Shown: positions 16,459 through 25,654, counted from the first letter of the stretch. The stretch is 64,000 bases of DNA from CADEDH01 sp965263455 (GCA_965263455.1 CBDHHN010000004.1:1240001-1304000); one strand, 5' to 3'. The notes: a model not told the origin generated them from the sequence alone. Program-made: numbers and translations.

Positions 16459-17175
16459 ATGGTCAGCCCGCCGACCGCAGCCTGGAGCTCGCTCTCGAAC
16501 CCGTGGCGGGCCGCCTTCGGTCAGGCCTGGCGGTCGTGGACCGAGGGCAACCTCGGCATCGGAGCGGTGTTGATCGACCCGTCGTCGGGCGCCACCGTCT
16601 CGGTCGGGCGCAACCGGGTGAACACGTCAACCCCGGCCCCCGAGCCGGCCCCGGCCGTGCTCAACGGCACGTTCATGGCCCATGCCGAAATGAACGCCTT
16701 CGCCGCCATGGGCCGCTATCGGGCCGATGGCCTGCACCTCTACACCACGCTCGAACCGTGTCTGATGTGCGCCGCCACCACGCTGTTCCTCCACGTCGAG
16801 CACGTCCACTACGCCGTGCCGGATGAGTTCTTCGACGGCATGGACGAGCTGTGGGACCAACACCCGTATCCCCAACGACACAAGCCCGAGCGGACCGGCC
16901 CCCTCGACCCGCAGCTGGCCGCCCTGGCCCGGGCGCTGCCTCTCTCGGCCCAGGCCCGCCAAGACCCCGACGATCCGGTCCTCACCGCGGCCGACGCCGT
17001 CATCCCCACCACCGTGGCCCTGGCCCGGGAACTCGCCGTCGACGGCACGCTGGAGGCCGTGGCGGCCGAGGTCGGCCCCGACGGTCCGGGCGCCAGCGCG
17101 GGTGCCGTCGACCCGCAGGCCGAGTCCGGAGCCCTGGCCGCCCTCACCGCCCTATGGGATCGACTGCCGGCCTGA
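16459..17175 (+). CDS. Cytidine/deoxycytidylate deaminase-like zinc protein
   Basis: A 238-residue protein with the zinc deaminase signature: HAEMNAFAAM provides the His ligand and catalytic Glu, and TTLEPCLMCAATTLF provides the two Cys ligands. The N-terminal half (NLGIGAVLIDPSSGATVSVGRNRV) fits the core of the TadA/CMP-deaminase fold. The C-terminal ~100 residues after HPYPQRHKPERTGPL are helical and do not match tRNA adenosine deaminase. The base substrate is therefore uncertain; a nucleoside/base deaminase is likely. Confidence 0.8.
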   Translation: MVSPPTAAWSSLSNPWRAAFGQAWRSWTEGNLGIGAVLIDPSSGATVSVGRNRVNTSTPAPEPAPAVLNGTFMAHAEMNAFAAMGRYRADGLHLYTTLEPCLMCAATTLFLHVEHVHYAVPDEFFDGMDELWDQHPYPQRHKPERTGPLDPQLAALARALPLSAQARQDPDDPVLTAADAVIPTTVALARELAVDGTLEAVAAEVGPDGPGASAGAVDPQAESGALAALTALWDRLPA

Positions 17176-17260
17176 GCCACTCGCCGCCGACGAGCCCTCA
17201 ACCCGTCTGTCCGGTACTGCGACAGCCTCGGAGTCGACCAGCTCGACCGAGCCGCTTGGC

Positions 17261-20200
17261 TCAACGGAAGTCGCGGCTGGCCGGGACCCGGCCCCCAACC
17301 GGGAGGGGCTCCAGCTTCTCGGCCACGATGTTGACCACGGCTTCCTGGCGCTCGACCCGACCCCGGATCAGCAGGGCCGGAGCCCCCCGGGCCGCCCGCC
17401 GGTACCGCTGCCAGCAACCGACCGAGACCACCACGTTGATCAGGCCCGTCTCGTCCTCCAGGTTCATGAACGTGACCCCCGAGGCGGTGGCCGGACGCTG
17501 GCGATGCGTCACCACCCCGCCCACCAGCACCTTGGACCCGTGCTCGGTCCCGGCTCGCACCGCGGCCAGGTCGGCCGCCGTCACCACCCCCCGCTCCTCC
17601 AGATCGGCACGCAGGAACCGGGTCGGATGGCCCTCGACCGCCACCCCGGTGGCCCACAGGTCGGCGTTGGCCTCCTCCTGATCGCTCATCCCCGGCAACT
17701 GGGGGGCGTGGACCCCGGTCACGATGCCCTCCAGCTTGTCGGCCCCGCCCTGGGCCACCGCCCCCACCGCCCACAGAGCCTGACGGCGCTCGATCCCGAA
17801 GCAGTCGAAGGCTCCGGCCGTGGCCAGGGCCTCCAGGGCCTCGATCCCGACCCCGGCCCGGCGGGCCAGGTCCTCGATCGAGGCATAGGGCCGTCCGGCG
17901 GCGATCTCGGCCGCCAGATCCTCGCCGACGTGACGGACCGAGTCGATCCCCAGCCGGACGGCCCACCCGTGGTCGTAGCGTTCCCGCTCGATGCCGTCGG
18001 CCCCGGCCACCGTGATCGGGGGCAGGGGCTCCCCCTCCGGCACCGGCTCCAGGTCGGCGGTGGCGGTCGAGGCGTTGATGCAGGGCCCCAGGGTCGGGAC
18101 CCCGTGACGGCGGGCGTCCTGGATCAGGGAGTGGGGGGAGTAGAAACCCATGGGCTGGGCCCGCAGCAGGGCGGCGCAGAAGGCGGCCGGGTAGTGGAGC
18201 TTGAGCCACGACGAGGCGTAGACCAGGTAGGCGAAGCTGATGGAGTGGCTCTCGGGGAAGCCGTAGTTGGCGAAGGCGGCCAGCTTGTTCCAGATCTGGA
18301 CCCCGGTCTCGTCGTCGATGCCGTTGGCCGTCATGCCCTCGAAGAACCGACCCCGCAGCCGCTCCAACCGCAGCTTGGACCGCTTGGCCCCGATGGCCTG
18401 TCGTAGCTCGTCGGCGTCGCCGGCCGAGAACCCGGCCACGTCGATGGCGATCTGCATGAGCTGCTCCTGGAACAGGGGGATGCCCAGGGTCTTGTGCAGA
18501 GCCGGCTCGAGCAGGGGGTGGAGATAGGTCACCGGCTCCTCGCCGTTGCGGCGGCGGATGTAGGGGTGCACCGACCCGCCCTGGATGGGCCCGGGCCGGA
18601 TCAGGGCCACCTCGACCACCAGGTCGTAGAAGTTCCGGGGCTTGAGCCGGGGCAGGGTGGCCATCTGGGCCCGGGACTCGACCTGGAACACCCCGATGGA
18701 GTCGGCGTGACACAGCATGTCGAACACGGCCGACTCCATCTGGAAATCGGCCAGCTCGTAGGCCACCCCGTGACGGGTGTCGACCAGGTCCATCGTGTAG
18801 TGGAGGGCCGACAGCATGCCCAGCCCCAGCAGGTCGAACTTGACCAGCCCGGCGGCGGCACAGTCGTCCTTGTCCCACTGGAGAACGGTCCGGTCCTCCA
18901 TCCGGGCCCACTCCACCGGACACACCTCGATCACGGGCCGATCGCACATGACCATGCCCCCGGAATGGATACCCAGGTGGCGGGGATGGTGCTCGAAGGC
19001 CAGGGCCAGGTCGACCACGGCGTCGGGGATCTCCTCGGGCATCTGCGACACCGCCTCCCGCCACGGCCCCCCGTGCCGGGGCACCTCGGGGGCCGTCGCC
19101 GACTCGGCCCCGCCCCCGTCGGCCCGCTCGTGGGCCCGGGCCCGCAGGGCCGACCAGCGGTCCATGCTCTTGGAGAAGGCGTCCTGTTGACCGGGGGCGT
19201 AGCCCAGGGCCTTGGCTGCGTCCCGCACGGCCGAACGACTCCGGTAGGTGATGACGTTGGCCACCTGGGCCGCATGGTGGCGGCCGTGCTTGTCGTACAC
19301 GTACTGGATGACCTCCTCCCGCCGGTCGGACTCGATGTCGAGGTCGATGTCGGGCGGGCCCTCCCGTTCGGGGGAGAGAAACCGCTCGAACAGCAATCCC
19401 AACTCCACGGCGTCGGCCGCCGTGATACCGAGCACGAAGCACACGGCGGAGTTGGCGGCCGAACCACGCCCCTGACACAGGATCCTCTCCCGCCGGCAGA
19501 AGTCGACGATGTCCCAGACGACGAGGAAGTAGCCGGGGAAGTTCAGCTTCTCGATCAGGTCCATCTCGTGGTCGAGCTGATCCCAGGCCTCGGGCACGTA
19601 GGGGGCGTTCCGGGGGCCGTAGCGGCGCTCACCCCCCTGCTCCACCAGCTCCCGGAGGTAGGCCATCTCCGACAGGCCCTCGGGACAGTCGTAGGGGGGC
19701 AGCTCGGGCGCCATCAGCTTCAGATCGAAGGCGCAGGCCAGACCGAACTCGGCCGCCCGGGCCACCACCCCCGGGTAGCGGGCGAACCGCCGGGCCTGCT
19801 CCTCCCCCGAGCGCAGCTGGGCGTTGGCCATGGCCGGGAGCCAGCCCTGGATCTCGTCCAGGGATCGCCGGGCCCGCACGGCGGCCATGGCCGCAGCCAG
19901 GCGACGGTGCCCGGGCACGGCGTAGTGGACGTTGTTGGTGGCCACCGGCTCCACCCCGGCCCGCAGGGCCAGCTCGACCAGGGCGTCATTGCGGGCACTG
20001 TCGAGGGGGGCGCCGTGGTCCCACAATTCGACGGCCACGTTGTCGGCCCCGAATCGGTCGATCAGGCCGCCCAGGGCGGCGGCCGCCGCCCCCGGGCCCT
20101 CCCGCTCCAGGGCGCGGGGCACCGCCCCCTTGCGACAGCCGGTCAGCACCAGCCAGTGGCCCAACTCGTCGGCCGTGGTCCACCGATCGAGATCGCCCAT

Positions 20201-20755
20201 GGTGAGCCGGGGCGCCCCCTTCTCCCCTGCCAACTGGGCCCGGCTGATGACCCGGGCCAGGGCGGCGTATCCCACCGGATCCCGGGCCAGGACCAACAGG
20301 TGGGTGCCGTCGGGGTCGGCCTGGCCAGGGGAGATGTCGAGCTTGTCGACCGTCAGCTCGGCGCCGAACACGGTGGGCAGACCGACGGCCCGGGCCGCCT
20401 CGGCGAAGCGGACCACCCCGTAGAACCCGTCGTGATCGGTGATGGCCAGGGCCTCCAGCCCCAGGCGGGCCCCCTGCTCGGCCAGGTCCTCGGGCTGGGA
20501 GGCCCCGTCGAGGAAGCTGAAGCTGGAGTGGCAGTGCAACTCGGCGTAGGGCACCGTGGCCCGCACCCGCTCCAGCCCCGGGGCCTCGTAGGTCGGCCGC
20601 TTGTAGGACCAGGCTGGGCTGTCGCCCCCGTCGGCCCCGGGGCCGAAGGGCACGGCATCGGGCATCTGGCGGCCCGGGGACCGACCGGGATCGGGCCGAT
20701 CCGAGAGCCGTTGCTCGAGGTCGGTCCACCGGACCGGAGGGTTCTGCCATCCCAT
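17261..20755 (-). CDS. dnaE2: Error-prone DNA polymerase III alpha subunit
   Basis: A 1164-residue C-family polymerase. It has an N-terminal PHP domain (YAELHCHSSFSFLDGAS, ITDHDGFYG) and palm motifs including PDIDLDIESDRREEVIQY. The finger and tail regions include GMVMCDRPVIEVCPVEWARMEDRTVLQWDKDDCAAAGLVKFDLLG and a C-terminal OB domain. DnaE2 carries out SOS-induced translesion synthesis with ImuA'/ImuB, which lie near 57 kb here. Two SOS boxes and a TAGGGT -10 six bases before ATG 20755 lie upstream. It is divergent from the ECF sigma gene. Confidence 0.95.
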   Translation of the reverse strand: MGWQNPPVRWTDLEQRLSDRPDPGRSPGRQMPDAVPFGPGADGGDSPAWSYKRPTYEAPGLERVRATVPYAELHCHSSFSFLDGASQPEDLAEQGARLGLEALAITDHDGFYGVVRFAEAARAVGLPTVFGAELTVDKLDISPGQADPDGTHLLVLARDPVGYAALARVISRAQLAGEKGAPRLTMGDLDRWTTADELGHWLVLTGCRKGAVPRALEREGPGAAAAALGGLIDRFGADNVAVELWDHGAPLDSARNDALVELALRAGVEPVATNNVHYAVPGHRRLAAAMAAVRARRSLDEIQGWLPAMANAQLRSGEEQARRFARYPGVVARAAEFGLACAFDLKLMAPELPPYDCPEGLSEMAYLRELVEQGGERRYGPRNAPYVPEAWDQLDHEMDLIEKLNFPGYFLVVWDIVDFCRRERILCQGRGSAANSAVCFVLGITAADAVELGLLFERFLSPEREGPPDIDLDIESDRREEVIQYVYDKHGRHHAAQVANVITYRSRSAVRDAAKALGYAPGQQDAFSKSMDRWSALRARAHERADGGGAESATAPEVPRHGGPWREAVSQMPEEIPDAVVDLALAFEHHPRHLGIHSGGMVMCDRPVIEVCPVEWARMEDRTVLQWDKDDCAAAGLVKFDLLGLGMLSALHYTMDLVDTRHGVAYELADFQMESAVFDMLCHADSIGVFQVESRAQMATLPRLKPRNFYDLVVEVALIRPGPIQGGSVHPYIRRRNGEEPVTYLHPLLEPALHKTLGIPLFQEQLMQIAIDVAGFSAGDADELRQAIGAKRSKLRLERLRGRFFEGMTANGIDDETGVQIWNKLAAFANYGFPESHSISFAYLVYASSWLKLHYPAAFCAALLRAQPMGFYSPHSLIQDARRHGVPTLGPCINASTATADLEPVPEGEPLPPITVAGADGIERERYDHGWAVRLGIDSVRHVGEDLAAEIAAGRPYASIEDLARRAGVGIEALEALATAGAFDCFGIERRQALWAVGAVAQGGADKLEGIVTGVHAPQLPGMSDQEEANADLWATGVAVEGHPTRFLRADLEERGVVTAADLAAVRAGTEHGSKVLVGGVVTHRQRPATASGVTFMNLEDETGLINVVVSVGCWQRYRRAARGAPALLIRGRVERQEAVVNIVAEKLEPLPVGGRVPASRDFR

Positions 20756-20761
20756 TCCCCG

Positions 20762-20767
20762 ACCCTA
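20762..20767 (-). promoter_or_regulatory. -10 element (TAGGGT) of dnaE2
   Basis: On the minus strand TAGGGT ends 6 bases before ATG 20755. The SOS box at 20771-20782 lies immediately upstream, so bound LexA would block polymerase. Confidence 0.6.
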
Positions 20768-20770
20768 CCC

Positions 20771-20782
20771 GAACACCAGTTC
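20771..20782. promoter_or_regulatory. SOS (LexA) box 1 of dnaE2
   Basis: The sequence is GAACACCAGTTC, which fits the GAAC-N4-GTTC core of Gram-positive/actinobacterial LexA sites. It lies four bases upstream of the dnaE2 -10. Confidence 0.75.
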
Positions 20783-20786
20783 GATG

Positions 20787-20798
20787 GAACAGGTGTTC
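20787..20798. promoter_or_regulatory. SOS (LexA) box 2 between dnaE2 and the ECF sigma gene
   Basis: The sequence is GAACAGGTGTTC, on the opposite strand GAACACCTGTTC, which is identical to the box upstream of imuA near 56.6 kb. It lies four bases from box 1, and about 25 bases upstream of the sigma gene's candidate -10. Confidence 0.85.
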
Positions 20799-20823
20799 GT
20801 ACACCGGTCCCGGTCGCCCCTTC

Positions 20824-20829
20824 TACACT
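20824..20829 (+). promoter_or_regulatory. Candidate -10 (TACACT) of the ECF sigma gene
   Basis: TACACT lies 42 bases before the sigma ATG. It would give a leader of about 35 bases and places SOS box 2 just upstream of the -35 zone. Confidence 0.4.
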
Positions 20830-20871
20830 GGGGCCGCTGTCGACCCGGAGCACCACGCCGCCCCCTCCACC

Positions 20872-21453
20872 ATGACCGATCCCCTGATCACGGCCTTCCG
20901 GGCCAAGGACCCCAACGCCGTGCGGGTGGTCTACCGGCAGTTCGCCGGACCCATCGCCACCGTGGCCCGCTCCATCGTCGGCAACGACCAGGAGTTGATC
21001 GACGACGTGGTCCAGGTCACCTTCACCAAGGCGTGGCAGTCGGCCGACCGCTTCGACGCCGGGCGGGATCTGGCCCCCTGGCTGTACGCCATCGCCCGCC
21101 GCACCGCCATCGACACCGTGCGCTTCGAGCGGCGACCAACCCGGGGCGGCCACGAGCCCGAGGTCGACCAGGCCGTCGCCCCGGCGTCCCTGGAGCGGAC
21201 GTGGGAGACCTTCGAGGTGCGCAAGGCACTGGAGACCCTGCCCCCCGAGGAGCAGAAGGTGGTCCGCCTCCAGCACGAGTTGGGCCTGACCCAGGGCGAG
21301 GTGGCCGAACACCTCGGGGTGCCGGTGGGAACGGTGAAGTCCCGGTCACACCGGGCCTATCGCCGCCTGGCCAAGGCCTTGGCCCACGTGGCGGCCGAGC
21401 CGACCGAGATTGTCGGTGCCGATGATGGAACCGCTGGGCCCTCGGCCACGTAG
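20872..21453 (+). CDS. ECF-type RNA polymerase sigma factor
   Basis: A 193-residue sigma-70 family protein. Region 2 reads ELIDDVVQVTFTKAWQSADRFD and DLAPWLYAIARRTAIDTVRFERR. Region 4 reads LETLPPEEQKVVRLQHELGLTQGEVAEHLGVPVGTVKSRSHRAYRRL, with the helix-turn-helix TQGEVAEHLGVPVGTVKSR. It is followed after 22 bases by a membrane protein with an RskA-like domain, the typical sigma/anti-sigma arrangement. The promoter region is shared with SOS-controlled dnaE2, so induction by DNA damage is possible but not shown. Confidence 0.93.
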   Translation: MTDPLITAFRAKDPNAVRVVYRQFAGPIATVARSIVGNDQELIDDVVQVTFTKAWQSADRFDAGRDLAPWLYAIARRTAIDTVRFERRPTRGGHEPEVDQAVAPASLERTWETFEVRKALETLPPEEQKVVRLQHELGLTQGEVAEHLGVPVGTVKSRSHRAYRRLAKALAHVAAEPTEIVGADDGTAGPSAT

Positions 21454-21475
21454 GGTTGTTCGAGGAGCCGACACC

Positions 21476-22372
21476 ATGACCGATCGATTCCAACCTGACG
21501 ACCACCAGGGCCCCAACGAACCGGCCGACGACCTGTTCGGCCCCCTGGACGACGATGAGCTGACCGACGACGCCCTGCGGGCCCTGACCGACCTGCTGGA
21601 CGAACCCCGGCTGTGGGCCGAGCCCTCGCCCGGGGTCGAGGACGCCGTCCTGGCCGCGCTCGGCATCGACGCCACCGCCGACGCCGCCGCCGGGCCTTCC
21701 CTCGTCCCACCCACCGGCGCCACCGTCCACCGTGTTCCCGACCCGGGCCCGACGTCGCTGTCGACCCCACTGTCGACCTCGCAGTCGACCTCGCAGTCGA
21801 CCTCGCAGTCGACCTCGCAGTCGACCTCGCTGTCGGGCTCGACCTCACCCGTCGATCCGGCCTCGTCCCCGACACCGGCCACGGCCGACGGGAACGGCGA
21901 CGGGAACGTCGTTTCCCTCGACCGGGCCCGCCGATTGCGGCGATGGATGCCGGTCACGGCCGCAGCCGCCCTGCTGGTCGCGGCCCTGGCCGCCATCAGC
22001 GTGGTCCGCGCCCCGGGCGAGCCCGACGCCGACGTGCCGGTGGCCGAGGTCGCCCTCGCCGGTACCGAGGAGATGCCGGGCGCCTCTGCCCGAGTCGAGG
22101 TGATCGAGCGTCCCAACGGCGCCCTGATCCGCTTCGAGGCCACCGACCTGGAGCCGGCCCCCGAGGGCATGTTCTACGCCGCCTGGCTCATCCGGCCCGA
22201 GCCCCGCTCCCGCATCTCGGCCGGCACCTTCCACATGCGCGGCGGCGATGGTTCCATCGGTCTGTGGACCGGTGTGTGGGACCCGTCGTACACCTTGTTC
22301 ACCGTGACCCTGCAACGCCAGGACGACCCCGAGGCGCCGGGTCCAGTGGTCCTCCGGGGCGAGTTCGGCTGA
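21476..22372 (+). CDS. Anti-sigma factor with RskA-type C-terminal domain
   Basis: A 298-residue protein. The acidic cytosolic N terminus of about 90 residues contains the probable sigma-binding helices (DDELTDDALRALTDLLDEPRL). It is followed by a Ser/Thr/Gln repeat linker, one membrane span (MPVTAAAALLVAALAAISVV) and an outer anti-sigma-K RskA-like domain (ALIRFEATDLEPAPEGMFYAAWL, then FTVTLQRQDDPEAPG). There is no HxxxCxxC zinc motif. The start is ATG 21476 after CGAGGAGCC. The stop of the sigma gene also forms TAGGGT, a possible internal -10. Confidence 0.8.
   Translation: MTDRFQPDDHQGPNEPADDLFGPLDDDELTDDALRALTDLLDEPRLWAEPSPGVEDAVLAALGIDATADAAAGPSLVPPTGATVHRVPDPGPTSLSTPLSTSQSTSQSTSQSTSQSTSLSGSTSPVDPASSPTPATADGNGDGNVVSLDRARRLRRWMPVTAAAALLVAALAAISVVRAPGEPDADVPVAEVALAGTEEMPGASARVEVIERPNGALIRFEATDLEPAPEGMFYAAWLIRPEPRSRISAGTFHMRGGDGSIGLWTGVWDPSYTLFTVTLQRQDDPEAPGPVVLRGEFG
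21773..21832 (+). repeat. 12-bp in-frame tandem repeat (STSQ)
   Basis: Four exact copies of TCGACCTCGCAG are followed by a fifth with one change. They encode Ser-Thr-Ser-Gln repeats in the linker of the anti-sigma protein. Confidence 0.9.
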
Positions 22373-22460
22373 CGGTTCCCCGGCTGCCCGCCGCCCGCTC
22401 GACCACGACTCGACCGCGCCGGGCCCCACCGCGGGCCTGCTGTCACCGGGCGGGCAGGTC

Positions 22461-22628
22461 GGCCCCGCTCACGGGATGAGCCCGGTCCGACAGTGAACCA
22501 ACCCGGTCAGAGAGTGCGCCGGGCCCGGTCAGAGAGTGAGCCCGGTCAGAGAGTGAGCCCGGTCAGAGAGTGAACCGGCCCCGCTCACGGGATGAGCCCG
22601 GTCAGAGAGTGAGCCCGGTCAGAGGGTG
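22461..22628. repeat. Interspersed short direct repeats between convergent genes
   Basis: Two unit types occur. GGTCAGAGAGTG appears at 22505, 22528, 22544, 22561 and 22600, with degenerate copies at 22484 and 22617. A 27-base unit containing the hairpin CTCACGGGATGAG appears exactly at 22461-22487 and 22577-22603. The copy at 22617 includes the stop codon and last codons of the GNAT gene, so the array looks like duplications of that gene's 3' end plus a hairpin unit. It is not a CRISPR: the spacing is only 3-27 bases. Confidence 0.8.
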
Positions 22629-23185
22629 AGCAGGGCCCGGGCCATGGTCGGTTCGTCGGGAACCGGGCCCCAGGTGGCGCCCAGGCGGTCGGCCACGGCC
22701 CGCATCCCGGAGTTGCCGGTCAACAGGTCGAACCGCAGTCGCTCGATCCCGAGGGCGGCGGCCCGGACGGCCAAGGCCTCGACCAGGGCCGTGCCGACCC
22801 CGCATCGTTGGTAGCCGTCGATCACGGCGACGGCGACATCGGCCTCGAACCGGTCGTGGCGACAGCGGGCGAAGCGGGCGACGCCCACCTCGAGGCCCGG
22901 CGAGCCGTCGACCACCGACGGCCGATCCCGATCGAGGGCGACCACGGCGTGGCGATCGACCCCGTCGAGATCGGTCAGGTACCGGAGCAGGGAGCCCGTC
23001 AGGCGGGGCGTCGGGGCGCAGAAGCGAAGGTGGCGTGACCGGTCGGACAGACCGTCGAACACGGCCTGGACCACCGGGCCGGCATCGGGCCCCAGATCAC
23101 GGACCTCGATCGGCACCGACCGGGATCGATCCCGGCCCGCTGGAAGCCGGTCGGCGTACAGGGTGCCGGTCGGAGTGGGGGACAT
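22619..23185 (-). CDS. GNAT-family N-acetyltransferase
   Basis: A 188-residue GCN5-related acetyltransferase. The N-terminal part (VPIEVRDLGPDAGPVVQAVFDGLSDRSRHLRF) resembles the start of acyl-CoA-dependent acetyltransferase domains fused to some protein-lysine acetyltransferases. The acetyl-CoA motif is GYQRCGVGTALVEALAVRAAALG, followed by FDLLTGNSGMRAVADRLGA. The target is unknown. GGAGG six bases before ATG 23185 fixes the start. Its 3' end lies inside the short-repeat array. Confidence 0.85.
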   Translation of the reverse strand: MSPTPTGTLYADRLPAGRDRSRSVPIEVRDLGPDAGPVVQAVFDGLSDRSRHLRFCAPTPRLTGSLLRYLTDLDGVDRHAVVALDRDRPSVVDGSPGLEVGVARFARCRHDRFEADVAVAVIDGYQRCGVGTALVEALAVRAAALGIERLRFDLLTGNSGMRAVADRLGATWGPVPDEPTMARALLTL

Positions 23186-23395
23186 CGTGACCTCCGGACG
23201 GTGAGGACCGACCCGGTGTCGGTCCACTCGCCGCCCTGTTCGGCCGTAACGCCCGATCGGTTCGCGCCGTCGCCGTCGGGCCGATGCCGCCTCGCCGCCA
23301 CGGACCGTCCCCGGATCGGCGCGAACCGCGGTCGGAAGTCGACCGTACGGGGTGAATACCGGCCGGTAACTCCCCCGGTCGGCAGGAGGGAAACC

Positions 23396-25654
23396 ATGTT
23401 CCGTGTCATCACCACCCTGGCCCTGCGTCACACCCGAACCCTGGCCGTCGCGCTGCTCCTGGCCCTTCCCGTCCTGGCCGTGGCCGGGGCCGGGCTCCCC
23501 GACCGGCTCAGCGCCGGCGGGTTCAACAGCCCGGGGGCCGAGTCGTCCCAGGCCGAGGCCCTGCTGGCCCGGGACTTCGCCACCGGCCCGGCCGACTACC
23601 TGGTGGTGGCCACAGCCGAGAACGGCCTGGTCGAGGACGAGGCCAACCGTCAGGCGGGCCTGGCGCTGATCGCCGCCCTCGCCGCCGATCCCGGGGTGGA
23701 GGAGGTGGCCTCCTTCTGGCAACTCCCGGTGCCGGCCGAGGCCAACCCCCTGCGCAGCCCCGACGGTCGTCGGGCAATCGTCACCGCCCGGCTGGCCGGC
23801 GACGAGAGCACCCGACGGCTCACGGCGGCCCGGCTGGAACCGGTCCTGGACCAGCAGACGGCGTTCGAACTCCAGGCCGGCGGCCCCACCGAGTCGGGCC
23901 GTCAGGCGGCCGAGCAGGCCGAGAACGACCTCCGCACCGCCGAACTGCTGGCGGTTCCCCTCACCCTGGCCGCCCTGTTGTGGGTGTTCCGGGGCTGGCG
24001 GGCCGCCGTCCTCCCTCTGGCCGTGGCCATCCTGGCCGTCCTCACCACCTTCGCCGCCCTCAACCTGTTGACCCGGGCCACCGACGTCTCGACCTTCGCC
24101 CTCAACCTGACCACCGCCCTCGGTCTGGGCCTGGCCATCGACTACTCGCTGCTGATCGTGGCCCGGTTCCGCGAGGAGCTGGCGGCCGACGGGCGAACGC
24201 CCGACGTCGCCGCCGCCCTCCACCGGACGATGGTGGCGGCCGGACCAACGGTCCTGTTCAGTGCGGCCACGGTGGCCACCTCGCTGTTGGCGCTGCTGGT
24301 GTTCCCCGTGGTCTACCTCCGGTCGTTCGCCTACGCCGGGGTGGTGGTGGTGACCGCGGCCGCAGCGGCGGCCATGATCGTGGCCCCGGTGCTTCTCGCC
24401 CTGTTCGGAGCCCGCATCGGCACGCCCCGACGGGCCCGGTCACAGGGCTTCTGGCACCGGCAGACGGCCCGGGTCACGGCCCGGCCCCTGCCGTGGCTGA
24501 TCGGGGTCACCGCCATCCTGTTGGCTCTCGGCCTCCCCTTCGTCCGCTTCGACCCGACCACGATCGACGAGCGGGTCCTCCCGGCCGGGGCCGAGGCCCG
24601 GCAGGCGGCCGAGGCCGTCGGGGCCGAGTTCGACGACGCCGCCCTCAACCCGGTGACCGTGATCGCCCCCGACGTCAGCGCCCGCGACCGGGACGCCCTG
24701 GTGACCTTGGAGCGGACCTTCCTGGCCGTCCCCAACGTGGCTCGGGTCGATTCCGTCCTCGGCTCGGCCACCGCGGTGGGGCGGGCCGCCGATCCGCTGG
24801 GGGCCGTCCGCTTCGCCGGGCCGGGCTCGACCTGGATGGCCGTCACCCTGGCCGTCGACCCCGACTCGAACGAGGCGGAGCAGGCGGTGACCGACCTGCG
24901 CCGGGCCGCCGCCGACACCGGGCACCGGACCCTCATCGGCGGCGCGACGGCCACCCGGATCGACGCCGTCGAGGTGGTCACCGACCGGGTCCCGGCCGCC
25001 CTGGGCCTCATCGCCCTGACCACCGTCGTGCTGCTGTTCGCCATGACCGGCAGCGTGGTCGTACCCATCAAGGCCCTGGGTCTCAACCTGCTCAGCCTCA
25101 CCGCCACCTTCGGGGCCCTCGTGTGGATCTTCCAGGACGGCAACCTCGGCGCCCTGGGCACCACGGCGGTGGGCCGCCTCGACGTGTTCACCCCGATCCT
25201 CATGTTCTGCATCGCCTTCGGGCTCTCGATGGACTACGAGGTCTTCCTCCTGGCCCGGATCAAGGAGGAGTACGACCGGACCGGCGACAGCACGGCGGCC
25301 GTCGTCGAGGGCATCGGCCGCACCGGGCGCCTGGTCACCGCCGCAGCCCTGCTCCTCGCCATCGTGTTCGTGGCCATCTCGACCTCCGGCATCTCGGTGG
25401 TCCGCATGTTCGGCGTGGGCCTGGCCCTGGCCGTGGTCACCGATGCCTTCGCCGTCCGGGCCACCCTGACCCCGGCCCTGATGACCCTGGCCGGTCACGC
25501 CAACTGGTGGGCTCCGGGCTGGCTCCGCCAGGCCCACCTCCGCTGGGGCCTGTGGGAGGACAGCCCCATCACGTTCCCCGCCCCGCTTGCCGGTCCCGCC
25601 ACCGGACCCCTCACCGACCCCACCCCCCTGACCACCGGAAAGGCCCTGTCATGA
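23396..25654 (+). CDS. MMPL/RND-family transporter
   Basis: A 752-residue polytopic protein with two copies of the MMPL unit. Each has one span, an outer loop and a five-span bundle. Motifs are ALGLGLAIDYSLLIVARFREEL in the first half and FGLSMDYEVFLLARIKEEYDRTG in the second; the Asp-Tyr pairs lie where MmpL3-type proteins relay protons. A lipid or hydrophobic substrate is likely. AGGAGGG at 23384-23390 gives the start. It overlaps the next gene as ATGA. Confidence 0.92.
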   Translation: MFRVITTLALRHTRTLAVALLLALPVLAVAGAGLPDRLSAGGFNSPGAESSQAEALLARDFATGPADYLVVATAENGLVEDEANRQAGLALIAALAADPGVEEVASFWQLPVPAEANPLRSPDGRRAIVTARLAGDESTRRLTAARLEPVLDQQTAFELQAGGPTESGRQAAEQAENDLRTAELLAVPLTLAALLWVFRGWRAAVLPLAVAILAVLTTFAALNLLTRATDVSTFALNLTTALGLGLAIDYSLLIVARFREELAADGRTPDVAAALHRTMVAAGPTVLFSAATVATSLLALLVFPVVYLRSFAYAGVVVVTAAAAAAMIVAPVLLALFGARIGTPRRARSQGFWHRQTARVTARPLPWLIGVTAILLALGLPFVRFDPTTIDERVLPAGAEARQAAEAVGAEFDDAALNPVTVIAPDVSARDRDALVTLERTFLAVPNVARVDSVLGSATAVGRAADPLGAVRFAGPGSTWMAVTLAVDPDSNEAEQAVTDLRRAAADTGHRTLIGGATATRIDAVEVVTDRVPAALGLIALTTVVLLFAMTGSVVVPIKALGLNLLSLTATFGALVWIFQDGNLGALGTTAVGRLDVFTPILMFCIAFGLSMDYEVFLLARIKEEYDRTGDSTAAVVEGIGRTGRLVTAAALLLAIVFVAISTSGISVVRMFGVGLALAVVTDAFAVRATLTPALMTLAGHANWWAPGWLRQAHLRWGLWEDSPITFPAPLAGPATGPLTDPTPLTTGKALS

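Noticed and set aside
18494..20875. Very long open frame on the plus strand opposite dnaE2 (and similar long antisense frames elsewhere)
   Set aside because: In this very GC-rich DNA, stop codons are rare in all frames. The frames opposite true genes have low-complexity Gly/Arg/His/Pro composition and no domains, and the real gene in each case has clear family motifs.
22461..22628. CRISPR-like array
   Set aside because: The repeats are 12-27 bases, spaced 3-27 bases apart without unique spacers, and there are no cas genes; one copy contains the end of a coding gene.
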